A stretch of 64,000 nucleotides of DNA, from the NCBI GenBank assembly GCA_022360315.1, contig JAKSDA010000002.1, forward strand, positions 62,001 through 126,000, given 5' to 3'. This document shows, piece after piece, positions 31,678-41,100 of the stretch (its first letter is position 1; the number at the start of each line of letters is the position of its first letter). Under the pieces are notes generated by a model, which saw only the letters and a program-made list of their open reading frames with translations, was not told the DNA's origin and made no database searches. The stretch comes from Pseudomonadota bacterium. GTDB lineage: Bacteria; Myxococcota_A; Polyangia; Haliangiales; Haliangiaceae. Made by a program: the position numbers and the translations under genes.

Positions 31678-32136
31678 ATGCCCCTGATTCAAGAAGGTGC
31701 ACAAGCCCCAGATGGGTCGGTCACCGCACACACCGGCGAAACCGTCAAGCTGAGCGATTTCCGTGGCAAGTACGTGTTACTTTGGTTCTACCCCAAGGCC
31801 GACACTCCCGGTTGAACGATCGAAGGCCAGGGATTCCGTGATCGAATCCATGAGTTTGAGCAAGCCAATACCGTAGTCCTCGGCATCAGCTTTGACACGG
31901 TCGAGGACAATAAGGCGTTTGTCGAAAAGTTCTCGTTTCCGTTTGTGCTTCTGTCCGACCCGGATCGAACGCTCGGCATGGCCTACGGTGCTGCCGACAG
32001 TCCGGACCAGGGATACGCCAAACGTATCTCGTTTTTGATCGACCCCGACGGCAAGGTTGCCAGGGCCTACAGTGAGGTCAACCCGCAACGCCATCCCGGC
32101 CAGGTTCTCGACGACCTGGTGCAGCTAAACGGCTGA
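31678..32136 (+). CDS. Peroxiredoxin with in-frame TGA at the peroxidatic Cys: probable selenoprotein
   Basis: ATG 31678 follows AAGGAG by 5 bases. Read through one TGA (31813-31815), the frame runs 152 residues with no other stop. The protein is a BCP/AhpC-TSA-like thioredoxin-fold peroxidase: LSDFRGKYVLLWFYPKADTPG, then the TGA codon (residue 46), then TIEGQGFRDRIHEFE, and later GISFDTVEDNKAFVEKF and RISFLIDPDGKVARAY. In this family the position is the peroxidatic Cys (TPGCT). Sec at this site is known in PrxU-type peroxiredoxins. No Cys at all remains in the protein, so residue 46 would be the only redox residue. A stem-loop right after the TGA supports Sec insertion. The alternative is a point nonsense mutation; the intact downstream frame argues against old decay. 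Confidence 0.75.
31817..31844 (+). promoter_or_regulatory. Candidate bacterial SECIS stem-loop
   Basis: Just after the TGA, CGATC (31817-31821) and GAA pair with TTC (31834-31836) and GATCG (31840-31844), leaving a three-base CGT bulge and a nine-base G-rich apical loop (31825-31833). The loop begins 9 bases after the TGA, within the range used by bacterial SelB. Bacterial SECIS elements are poorly conserved, so sequence alone is weak proof. Confidence 0.45.
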
Positions 32137-32536
32137 TCCGACCCTCCAACACTCCCCACGATCACGTTGCCACGATCCGACGCGACCGTATGCGGCCCCA
32201 CGGCTGCGCGCTCGGCTCTCATTTGGTTATCGTCAAAGCCCCGGCCAGCCCGACTCCCGGCCGGCCGGGGCCAAGCGGCCGGGCAGATGCAACCACAGCA
32301 GTGTCGTGGTCACTACTCCGGGCCAATCCGCTGCTGCTTCCCTCCCGCCGAATCTGTCCGCGAAGAGAGACTCGTCCAGCTCGACAGCATGTAGGCGCCT
32401 GGTCCGACTCTTGAACCGGATGTCCGGACCGGGTAATCGGACTGGATAGCCGGACCGGCGAAAGCGCTTTTCGCTGTCCATGACCCGAACGGCAACCGGC
32501 GTTCGAGCTCGTACAGAACGATCAATCGCTATATTT

Positions 32537-32645
32537 AAATACTTATCGCGTGGGAGATGAGTATTTGATATCGGTGTAGTTCGACTTCATAGAAATGCAT
32601 TAAACAGAAACGCATTCATCGTGGTTGCAATACGGCGTTTCTGTT
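32537..32645. ncRNA. Two adjacent stem-loops, possible structured RNA
   Basis: AAATACT-T-ATC pairs with GAT-G-AGTATTT (32537-32566, 8-base loop). Then AACAGAAACGC (32603-32613) pairs perfectly with GCGTTTCTGTT (32635-32645) over a 21-base loop. Two strong helices in an AT-rich gap suggest a structured RNA or a regulatory leader, but strand and function are unknown. Confidence 0.25.
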
Positions 32646-34123
32646 GCTAGGCGCAACCAGCGAGCCGGCCGAGAGCCCGGCCGTCCGGGGGGGTTGCCCG
32701 ACAATGATAGACCGGGCGCGAAACGGTCTGGCCGCGCGATCACCCTTTAGCCCTTGCAACGTGATCGCGTGTGGTTATATGTTCGCTTGTGTAACCGGAG
32801 GTCTTTTTGAGCTTGAAAAAGCATAATTGAGAATTATCATATTTATCATTCGGAGAACTGCTCGAGCCGTGCCCAACACGCCTCGGGCAGCGTATCTCGC
32901 CGACCCGGCGCGTAGCCGGTATGCATCGGCGTAGTCCAGAAAGGATCTTTGCCACGGTGATGAAGACAGTCATGAGTTTGGTCGCCTTGCCCGAGGCCTT
33001 GCGCTCTTCATCGTTTGCTATCCAAACCGATGGAATCTCCCCAGCCAGACATCAGAATATGCCCGTACCGCGGCAGCAAAACCGTTCTCGCGCAGGTGGG
33101 AAGTAACAATGGCGGGTAGGTGATCGCTTATTGGCATATCTTCGATATGGATCGGCAGAGATTTCAGGGGTTTTTATGTGTGGGTTGCTCGCCGAGCATC
33201 GCGGTCGTCTTTGCCCAGGCGGTCGGCCCGGGCGGACGAGCAACGAGCTCTCGTTCAGCGCCAGGGCGGCGATGCATCACCGCCTCGCGACTCTGGCTCG
33301 GGCCGATTTTTGAGATGGGCCAGTCTGTGGTGAGGCTGCGCGGCCGATGGCGACTGCCCGGCACCCTGCCCGGGTACCCGGCACCATCGACGGACTGCGG
33401 AGCGTGGCAGCGCCCCGGGCGTGGCAATGGCGGGGTAGGCAAGCGGCTGCATCGACGCGGTGATGTAACCCGTCACCGAATCAGGGCGAGGTGCCGCGGC
33501 ATCCCGCTGCCATTCACCATGTGGTGGTGCTGCCAGGAGCACACTGCAGTGCAGTGGACACGGGGGGCACCGAGAGTGCTGTCGGTCTGCATGACTGCTT
33601 GCGTCATGAGGGTTGCGACCAGGTCGCGGACAGCGATGGGGAGCAAATGTACCCGCGATGCGGCGAACTGTTCTCCCGGTAATGCACGATTCAATTCGGT
33701 GACCAGTGCTTTGCAGGGACACGCTCTAAACAGCCGACCGGTCCGGCGGAAGATCAGGCCCAGCTTTCGGCCACCTCGGCCGTTGCAGCTGAAAAGCTGT
33801 ACTGCGATTCCCGGCTGTCAGCAAAGGCCGGGCTCGGTGCTCGGAGCAGTGGTACCGGACGGCCCACAAGCGATGGGAGGCGACGCTTTTGCCAAGCGGA
33901 GTGACCGACTGTGCCGGCAGGGAATGCGACGAGGAGTTTCCGCGGAGCGGAGTGGCCGGCTATTGCAGCGGCCGGCCGGCAGCGAAGTCGATAACGATCA
34001 AAAAACGCAGTGATTTCAGTAGCCGATTTGGTGTCGATGGCAGCGATACGCGGTTGGCAGACACGCTGGCGTCAATTTGGAACGTCAGGGGTTGCTACGC
34101 CATTTGAACGCCAGGTAGGTCAT

Positions 34124-34624
34124 CTCACGCATCTCTCACTCTTGCTACGCATATCGGACGTTGACCTTCATGTATGTGTTCACTACTCTGTTCAATGTCG
34201 ATACAGATTCGAGCCTCTAAAGCTCGTCAAGCGATCGACGTGACACTGAGCTGCAAGGCTTTGCATTGTGGCCGCCGATCGAAATACCGGGGGGGAAAGG
34301 ATCTGCTCCGGGGCGGCGATTGGCATCGTGTGGGAAATTGGCAGGACAGGTACGTCTGGCGGGTAGCACGATATCCGATCGCCGTCCCGGCGTGGACGTT
34401 GGTCGCACAACACATCATCGGGCAGAGACAGCATACTGGCCAAATCGACATTTGCTGCCCGATGTTGGCGAAGGTAGGTAACGTCGAGTTTGTTCTATTT
34501 GATCTCAGCGAGAGACATCACTCTTTGCATAATGAGGAATTGCCTCTCATTTTAACGCTCACGCATATCTCACTCTCTCCTCATCGCTCTGACATTGACC
34601 TTCATCCAAGTTTTTACTACCCTA
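34124..34624. repeat. Diverged 67-bp direct repeat pair
   Basis: Copies at 34124-34190 and 34558-34624 align without gaps. Identical blocks include CTCACGCAT, TCTCACTCT and TTGACCTTCAT; the middle differs. They lie 367 bases apart in the gene-poor stretch before the RCC1 lipoprotein. They could be remnants of a duplicated leader or element. Confidence 0.6.
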
Positions 34625-34943
34625 GATTACATAAAACAAAACAATTGATCATCGATAAATCGGCCACGTTTGTAGTGGCTCATCAGGCGCAATGGGTTGG
34701 CCTTATTCGCTGCCCGTTGGCCTGGAAAGTGGAGCGGGCGCAGCTCCTGCGACACGGTTGAATTCAGTGCGTCGTACATCACGGCAGGGGGACTGGTGCG
34801 TCTTGCGGACCGCGATAGCGAGCACTGGCCGGGGAAGGTGCGCCCGAAAAACACGGTATCGACGCATCCAAACAAGCATTCATTTACCCATGCAGTTAGA
34901 CCACGGCATCACTCAGAAGCTCACGACACAGACGGAGGTTAGG

Positions 34944-37544
34944 ATGACACGTATTCGTCAAACAGAGTCGAGAAAACAGGCAATTGAACGGCAGCGACCT
35001 GGATTGCGCGGCCTGCTGGCAGGACTGGCTATTTCGACCTTGCTGACCATCTCGGTATACGGCTGTGCAGCGCCATTTATTTTCGATAATGATGATGACA
35101 TCGATATAGAGATCGATGTTGATCAAACACAACAGAACGCGATCGCGTTTAATGCGATCGCGTTTAATGCGATCGCGTTTAATGCGATCGCGTTTAATGC
35201 GATCGCGTTTAATGGTTTCACGTTCACCAGTGGAGGTCCATATGGGCTCGAGTTCAACGGAGTGGGCAGCGTAGGCGGGGATCTGGCAGGTGCCAGTCTG
35301 GCCGCCTTTGGCCTGGATGGTCTCTATGTAAATGTACTCGGTCAGAACGGTGTATCTGGCGACGGCCAGGGAGTGAACGCCGTGGGCCCGAGCGGCGCGG
35401 GCACGACGGGCATTGTCAAAAACGGTGTGGTGCTGAGCAGCACGGGCGAGAGCACGGTGGGCGAAAGCAGTCAGGGCGACAGCACAGGACTGGCCGGCTA
35501 CGCGATCAACGGCGTTTACACCACGGGATCAGTGCCCGACGCGCTGGTCTTCAACAGCGCGCCGTTCGACGGCAATGGTATTACCGGCGCCGGTCTCGAT
35601 GGCCTGGCGGTTGGGGGCCACGGTGACAAGAGCGTCAAGATCGTCGCCAGGGCTGAGGACGGCGGTCTGCAAGCGGTCGACCTCGACGCCGAGCAAGAGG
35701 ATATCTTCCTCGATGTACTCTATCACCTGGTCGCATGCTCTCTGGCCACTGGCGACTCGATCGCGGTGACCGCGTCGAATGGAGCCGCGATGACGTTCCA
35801 TGGTATCCGCGGCCTGGCCGCAGAGTGGAAAACCGGCGCCCTCGACGGGGACAACCAGGCCGCGGTGCGGGCCTGTCTGGAATCATCCCCGGTGGCGACG
35901 AGCGGCGTGGCCCTCAACGCCGAGCAAGCAGCCAGGTTCGACACCCTGTACAAGTATATGGTGCAGTGCGCACTGCCCGAGGACGAGCAAGCAGTCCTCT
36001 ACGCTGGCGACGGCACCAGCGAAACCTACCAGGGCCAGATGGGGCTGGCTCCCGAGTGGCGAGACGGACCGGTAAGCGCTCAGGGCAAACGCAGGGTGTC
36101 GGCGTGTCTGGCCGCGCGGGCCAACGCACTGGGGCAAGAAGTGCAGGTTTCGCTGCGCGGGTCAGGTCTCGCGACGGCGGCCAGCGAGCGCGATCTCTAC
36201 GATGTCCACGAGGGCGCGTTTTGGGCTGATCTGTTTGCCGACGAGCCGTATGTCAAATCGTGCGCGGTCGAGGGCGGTGGCCTGTCGGGCCGGGTGTGTG
36301 CCGACGGCGAGGAGTGCGGTTTTACCCATATGGGTGACTGCACTAGTGTGTGCGGCAGCCAGGATCCGGGCGACGGGCATTTTCTCGCCTGCGAGGGTGA
36401 GCCTGCCGTGGTCAGCACGTTTTTGAGCCTGGGCTCGCGCATGCGGGCGAGCGGCGACAATACCACCTGTATGCTCGAGGCGGACGGATCGGTGTGGTGC
36501 TGGGGAATCAACGGCAAAGGCCAGGTTGGCGATGGCACGACTGTCGACCGATGGTTCCGTCCGACCCGGATTCCCGCGCTGGGAACTGATGTTGTCGAGC
36601 TCAGTGTGGGCACGCGGCACGCCTGCGCACGCAAGCGAAACGGCAGCCTATGGTGCTGGGGCGGCAACCAATCGGGTCAACTCGGCATTGGCCAGGACTC
36701 CGCTCTGCACACCGACCCGGTCCATGTCGATGGGTTGGGATTCGATGTGACCATGGTGCATACCGGACGGAATCATACCTGTGCGGTCAAGTCCAATGGC
36801 ACGGCGTGGTGCTGGGGCAATCATGAACACGGCCAGGTCGGCAATGACAGCGACCAGACGGTGTACTGGAGCCCGGTAGAGGTGACCGCGCTCGGCGGTA
36901 TCGCGCGGCTGTCGACCGCGATCGATTCCAACCACACCTGCGCCATCAATGGGGGTGGCGATCTGTGGTGCTGGGGATTCAACGAAGACGGCCAGCTCGG
37001 CGACGGAACCACGACCACAAGTCGCGTTCCGGTCGCGGTCGCAGTCGATGACCAGGGCGCGGCGTTTAAAAATGTCACCGATGTCTGTTCCTCGGAGCAG
37101 GCCACCTGGGCCCGCAAGACCGACGGTACAGTATGGACCTGGGGCCAGGGCATCACCCGGCCGCAACAGCGTCCGGTCGGTGGTTTCGTGGCTGCCAGGG
37201 GTCTGAGTTGCGGGACCGAACACGTGTGTGTGGTGACTGCCGAGTCGACGGTTTGGTGCATGGGAAAGAACGACCATGGCCAGCTCGGCTACAACACCCA
37301 GGGTCAGGAGTCGACCCTTTTCAAACAGGTCGAGGGCGTCCATCCGGCCAGTTTTGTCACCAGCGGTGCCGACTACTCCTGCGCCACGCTGGCCGACAGC
37401 ACAGTGTGGTGCTGGGGCGACAACGCCGTTGGCTTGTTTCCCGACCCGTTGACTCTCGCGGTACAGCGAATCAACTGGACCATGTGCGGCGATGGTACCT
37501 GCGAGGCTGACGAGGACAGGCAATCCTGCGCCCTGGATTGTTAA
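34944..37544 (+). CDS. Lipoprotein with NAIAF repeats and RCC1-like propeller repeats
   Basis: ATG 34944 follows GGAGG by 5 bases and gives 866 residues. A signal peptide ends in SVYGC (Cys41). Next come an acidic segment (DNDDDIDIEIDVD), five perfect NAIAF pentapeptides and a sixth degenerate one (NGFTF), then Gly/Val/Asn-rich sequence, a Cys-containing middle domain, and from about residue 490 at least five RCC1-like units, each with a CWG motif such as VWCWGINGKGQVGDG or LWCWGGNQSGQLGIG. A Cys-rich end (CGDGTCEADEDRQSC) resembles the Cys-rich motifs of myxobacterial surface proteins. RCC1 propellers bind proteins; here the domain must be outside the cytoplasm. The role is unknown, probably at the cell surface. 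Confidence 0.85.
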   Translation: MTRIRQTESRKQAIERQRPGLRGLLAGLAISTLLTISVYGCAAPFIFDNDDDIDIEIDVDQTQQNAIAFNAIAFNAIAFNAIAFNAIAFNGFTFTSGGPYGLEFNGVGSVGGDLAGASLAAFGLDGLYVNVLGQNGVSGDGQGVNAVGPSGAGTTGIVKNGVVLSSTGESTVGESSQGDSTGLAGYAINGVYTTGSVPDALVFNSAPFDGNGITGAGLDGLAVGGHGDKSVKIVARAEDGGLQAVDLDAEQEDIFLDVLYHLVACSLATGDSIAVTASNGAAMTFHGIRGLAAEWKTGALDGDNQAAVRACLESSPVATSGVALNAEQAARFDTLYKYMVQCALPEDEQAVLYAGDGTSETYQGQMGLAPEWRDGPVSAQGKRRVSACLAARANALGQEVQVSLRGSGLATAASERDLYDVHEGAFWADLFADEPYVKSCAVEGGGLSGRVCADGEECGFTHMGDCTSVCGSQDPGDGHFLACEGEPAVVSTFLSLGSRMRASGDNTTCMLEADGSVWCWGINGKGQVGDGTTVDRWFRPTRIPALGTDVVELSVGTRHACARKRNGSLWCWGGNQSGQLGIGQDSALHTDPVHVDGLGFDVTMVHTGRNHTCAVKSNGTAWCWGNHEHGQVGNDSDQTVYWSPVEVTALGGIARLSTAIDSNHTCAINGGGDLWCWGFNEDGQLGDGTTTTSRVPVAVAVDDQGAAFKNVTDVCSSEQATWARKTDGTVWTWGQGITRPQQRPVGGFVAARGLSCGTEHVCVVTAESTVWCMGKNDHGQLGYNTQGQESTLFKQVEGVHPASFVTSGADYSCATLADSTVWCWGDNAVGLFPDPLTLAVQRINWTMCGDGTCEADEDRQSCALDC
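35136..35210 (+). repeat. Five perfect 15-bp tandem repeats in the RCC1 lipoprotein gene
   Basis: Five units, the first with one base different (AACGC instead of AATGC), encode NAIAF each. Every unit contains GCGATCGC, an 8-base palindrome. The copy number is a multiple of 3 bases per unit, so changes in number keep the frame. Confidence 0.95.
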
Positions 37545-38157
37545 TGTCCTTGTCCCGTGATGTCGGGCCGGACGCGATGCAACGACCGGACGTTTCAAAT
37601 CAACCCGGAGTGATCAGCATGGGACCGTCGGGGGGCGTTACCCGGGGCCACGCGGCCAGAGACCGGGGGCCGCGCGCCGCAGGTGGCCTTGACAAGGGTG
37701 TTCGGCAGATGCGACCGCGGTGAAGAATGCGGCCTAGATGGGCTCTTCACGCCTTGTTAGTGAGGGTAGACAGTTCCGGGCCGTGGAATTAGTTTCTCGG
37801 AGTGTGATAGAGTCCGGTGGGTCAAATCCATGCCCGATCAGTCGCAATGCCGTATGAATCCGAGCAACGGACCGAAAGCGCATAGCTATACAGTCTCACC
37901 TGGTTCGATAGACACGAGCGAGACGCGGCGGCGGCTGCGAGGAGTCCGGCGCAGCGTACACGAAGTGCGCGAGCAGGCACCGCAGCATCCCGAGCAGGAT
38001 CGCGCCATGTATCTCGGATCAGGTGAGACTTTATAGCGGGGGGAAGCGAGACCCGAGAGGGGGAGTTTGTCGTGCCAGAACGTCGTGGAGCAAATCCCAG
38101 CCGTCCGCTCGATCCCGCAGCCGGGTCTGGTTGTCGAGTCGCGCCGGTGGTGATGTG
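37545..38157. other. 613-bp region before the large kinase
   Basis: No convincing gene is seen. A 68-residue frame from 37830 lacks recognisable features. AGTCTCACCTG (37892-37902) and CAGGTGAGACT (38020-38030) form an 11-bp perfect inverted repeat with 117 bases between, and may flank an operator or fold in a long leader. No promoter could be fixed. Confidence 0.5.
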
Positions 38158-41100
38158 ATGAAACTACCGGCGGGAACGATCATCGGAGATCGCTATGTGG
38201 TCGAAGCGTTGGCCGGTGCCGGTGGCATGGGCTCGGTATACAAGGCGCACGACCGGGCAGGGCGGCCCGTGGCGATCAAAGTGTTGCAGCTGCAAAGCGT
38301 CCATTTCGAGAGGCGATTTGCCCGCGAGGCCACGTTGCTCAGCCAGCTCGACGATCCCGCGATCGTGCGCTACCACGACAGCGGTATCACCTCCGGGGGC
38401 CAGCGCTATCTGGTCATGGAATGGCTCGACGGGGTCGGACTCGACGTTGCCCTGCGCGAAACCCGCTTTACCATCGCCCAGATACTCCACCTCATCGGCC
38501 GGATCGCCCGGGCGATGGGAGTGGCGCACGAGCGCGGGATCGTTCACCGGGATGTCAAACCGGGCAACATCTTTCTGGTCGGCGGGGTCCTGCAAGCAGC
38601 CAAGCTACTCGATTTTGGCCTCGCTGGTTGGGCCGACGCAACCCAGGGACTTACCGTGGCGGGAACGCGGTTTGGAACCCCGGCGTACATGTCGCCCGAG
38701 CAGGTGCGCGGCAGGATTCTCGAGGTCGATGCGCGGGCCGACGTCTTCGCGCTGGGCTGTGTTCTCTTCGAATGCCTGACCGGCGAGCCCGCCTTTGCCG
38801 CGCACGATCCCATGGCCGTGTTCTGCAAGATTCTCATGGCCCCGGTCCCGTCGGCGGCGGCTCTTTGCCCCGAGGTGCCCAAGGGCATCGAGGCGCTGGT
38901 CCAGCTCATGCTGGACAAGGACCCGGCCGAGCGGCCATCCAACGGCCGCGCAGTGGCCGCGCGCATCGACGAGATCGTGGCTGGACTGCCCGAGACGACC
39001 CTGGCTCTGCAGCTCCAGCGTCCGGTGTCCCGGGTTCTCACCGACAGCGAACAACGCTGGGCCAACGTGATCCTGGCTCACGTCACCTCGACCAGCCCGG
39101 CGTCGAGCGAGGCCCACACCGTACCAGACGGGGCCTCGTCCGACTTGCTGGCCACGGAGATGTTTGTGCCCGATGAGCGGGCCAATCTCGACATTCTCGC
39201 CCGACTCAGCGCGCGCATGGAGGCGCTCGGCGCCAAGTGCAGCGGGCTCGGCGACGGCTCGCTCATCGCTGTGCTCGAATCGGCCGAGGCAACACAGGCG
39301 GGCACTGCCATCGACCAGACGGTCAATGCGGCGCGCTGTGCCCTGCTGATACACCGGGAGTTTCCCGCGGTTTGCGTGGGGGTGGCGAGCGGGCGCGCGG
39401 CCATGGGCGAGGATCGGTTGATCGACGATCTCATCGATCGCGCGGTCAAGTTGGTCGGCAGCGCGTTCTCGGGTTGCGCCGGGCCGGGGACGAACGGCCC
39501 GGTTCTACGCTCTCGGGTCCGCATTGACGAGGTCACCTACAAGCTGATCGAAAGCCGCTTTCAGACCGCTGGCGACGAGGTAGGGGGGAGGATTCTGCTC
39601 GACGAGTATCCATTTGATTCGGCCCTGTCGGTGCTCGGGCGATCGACGCCGTTTGTCGGCCGCAAACGCGAGCTGTCCACGCTGAATGCGACCATCGAGG
39701 AATGTGTGGAAGAGGGTATCGCACGGCTCGCCCTGGTCACCAGCCCGGCGGGATTCGGCAAGTCCCGGCTGCGTTACGAGCTTCAGCAATGTCTCGGCCG
39801 GGACCACGACAACCTGGAGATCTGGCTGTCCCACGGCGACCCGATGCGCGCGGGATCGCCGATGGGCATCGTCTCCGAGGCCATCCGGCGCGCCTGTGCC
39901 ATTGCCGAGAGCGAACCCGCCGGGGTGCGGCGCAGTCGGCTGGAAAGACGGGTTGCGCAGCATGTTCCGGCCGAGCACACGCACCGGGTATCGGTTTTTC
40001 TCGGCGAGCTTCTGCGGGTTCCGGCCGCAGCTGAAGACCTTCAGCTGCGCGCGGCGCGGCGAGATCCCCAGCTCATGAGCGATCAGGTGCGGCAGGCGTG
40101 CCTCGACCTTTTTGGTGCCCAGACCCGGGCCGGTCCGCTGGTCCTGATTCTCGATGATCTGCACTGGGGCGATGGCGCCTCGATCAAGCTGCTCGATGCG
40201 GCCATGGCCGAGCTGGTCGAGCAACCGCTGGCGATCGTCGCATTCGGCCGGCCCGAAGTGCAGGAGCGTTTTCCCGGCATCTGGACCCGCCATAATTGTA
40301 CAGTTGTACACCTGGGTCGCCTGCCCCGTCGTTCGTCCGAAAAGCTGGCCCGAGCGGTACTCGGGGACAAGGTCTCGCAAGAACGGGTTGCCGCGCTGGT
40401 CGCGCGCGCCGACGGCAACGCGTTTTATCTCGAGGAGCTGGTGCGCAACGCTGCAGCGGGGCGGTGGGAGCTGCCCGACACAGTGCAGGCCATGGTGGAA
40501 ACGCGGCTCGGCTTGCTCCATCAGGAGGCCCGGCGGGTTTTGCGCGCGGCCAGTGTGTTTGGCCAGCGGTTCTGGCTCGGCGCGGTGCAGGTTCTGGTCG
40601 GCGACGACTGCGCGGCCGAAGCCTGGCTCTACGATCTGGTTCAGGACGAGATGCTCAATGTCTCGCCCCAGTCGCGTTTCGCCGGCGAGGTCGAGTATTC
40701 GTTTCGCCATTCGCTCATCCGCGACGGCGCCTATTCCATGCTCACTGACGACGACCGCCAGCTCGGACACCGATTGGCCGGCGAGTGGCTGGAGGGGGCC
40801 GGCGAGACCGACGGTCAGTTCATCGCCCAGCACTTCGAGCGGGGCGGGGCGCTTGACCGAGCCATACCGCATTTTTTGCGAGCCGCCGAAAATGCCCTGG
40901 ATCGCAGCGACTTCAACAAGGCGATCGAGCTGGCTCAGCGCGGTATCGGGTGTGGCGCCGATGCCGCGGATCTCGGGGCGTTCAAGCGGGTGTTCATCGA
41001 GGAGCGAATCTGGCGGGGAAAAACCGCCGATCTGGCCGAGCTGTGTACCGAGACCATGGCGCTTTTGCCCCGCGGCAGCCGGGAGTGGTACGACGTGCTC

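Larger units (their letters stand above)
32137..34943. other. About 2.8 kb without a credible gene
   Basis: Frames here are short, rich in Arg, Cys and Pro, and lack good ribosome sites or family motifs; the longest plus-strand frame (33120-34013) looks like chance. Local AT-rich patches occur near 32520-32640 and 32820-32850, and again at 34560-34640. A GC-rich 9-bp inverted repeat (32238-32246 / 32263-32271) may end the peroxiredoxin transcript. Two more stem-loops and a diverged direct repeat pair are listed separately. I see no tRNA. Confidence 0.6.

Noticed and set aside
31813..31815. Peroxiredoxin TGA as simple nonsense mutation or sequencing error
   Set aside because: Not fully excluded, but the exact Cys position, the intact frame and the stem-loop favour selenocysteine.
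32815..32850. Fur-box-like AT-rich site near GAGAATTATCAT
   Set aside because: Too few matches to a 19-base Fur consensus and no gene downstream.
33131..33313. MCGLLAEHRG start like an asparagine synthetase amidotransferase
   Set aside because: Only the first few residues fit; nothing of the domain follows in any frame.
33120..34013. 297-residue plus-strand frame in the gene desert
   Set aside because: Arg/Cys/Pro-rich, no ribosome site, no motif; typical chance frame in GC-rich DNA.
35136..35210. CRISPR or intergenic satellite
   Set aside because: The 15-bp repeats are in frame inside a lipoprotein gene and encode NAIAF.
37830..38036. 68-residue frame before the kinase
   Set aside because: No ribosome site of note, no motif, polar low-information composition.
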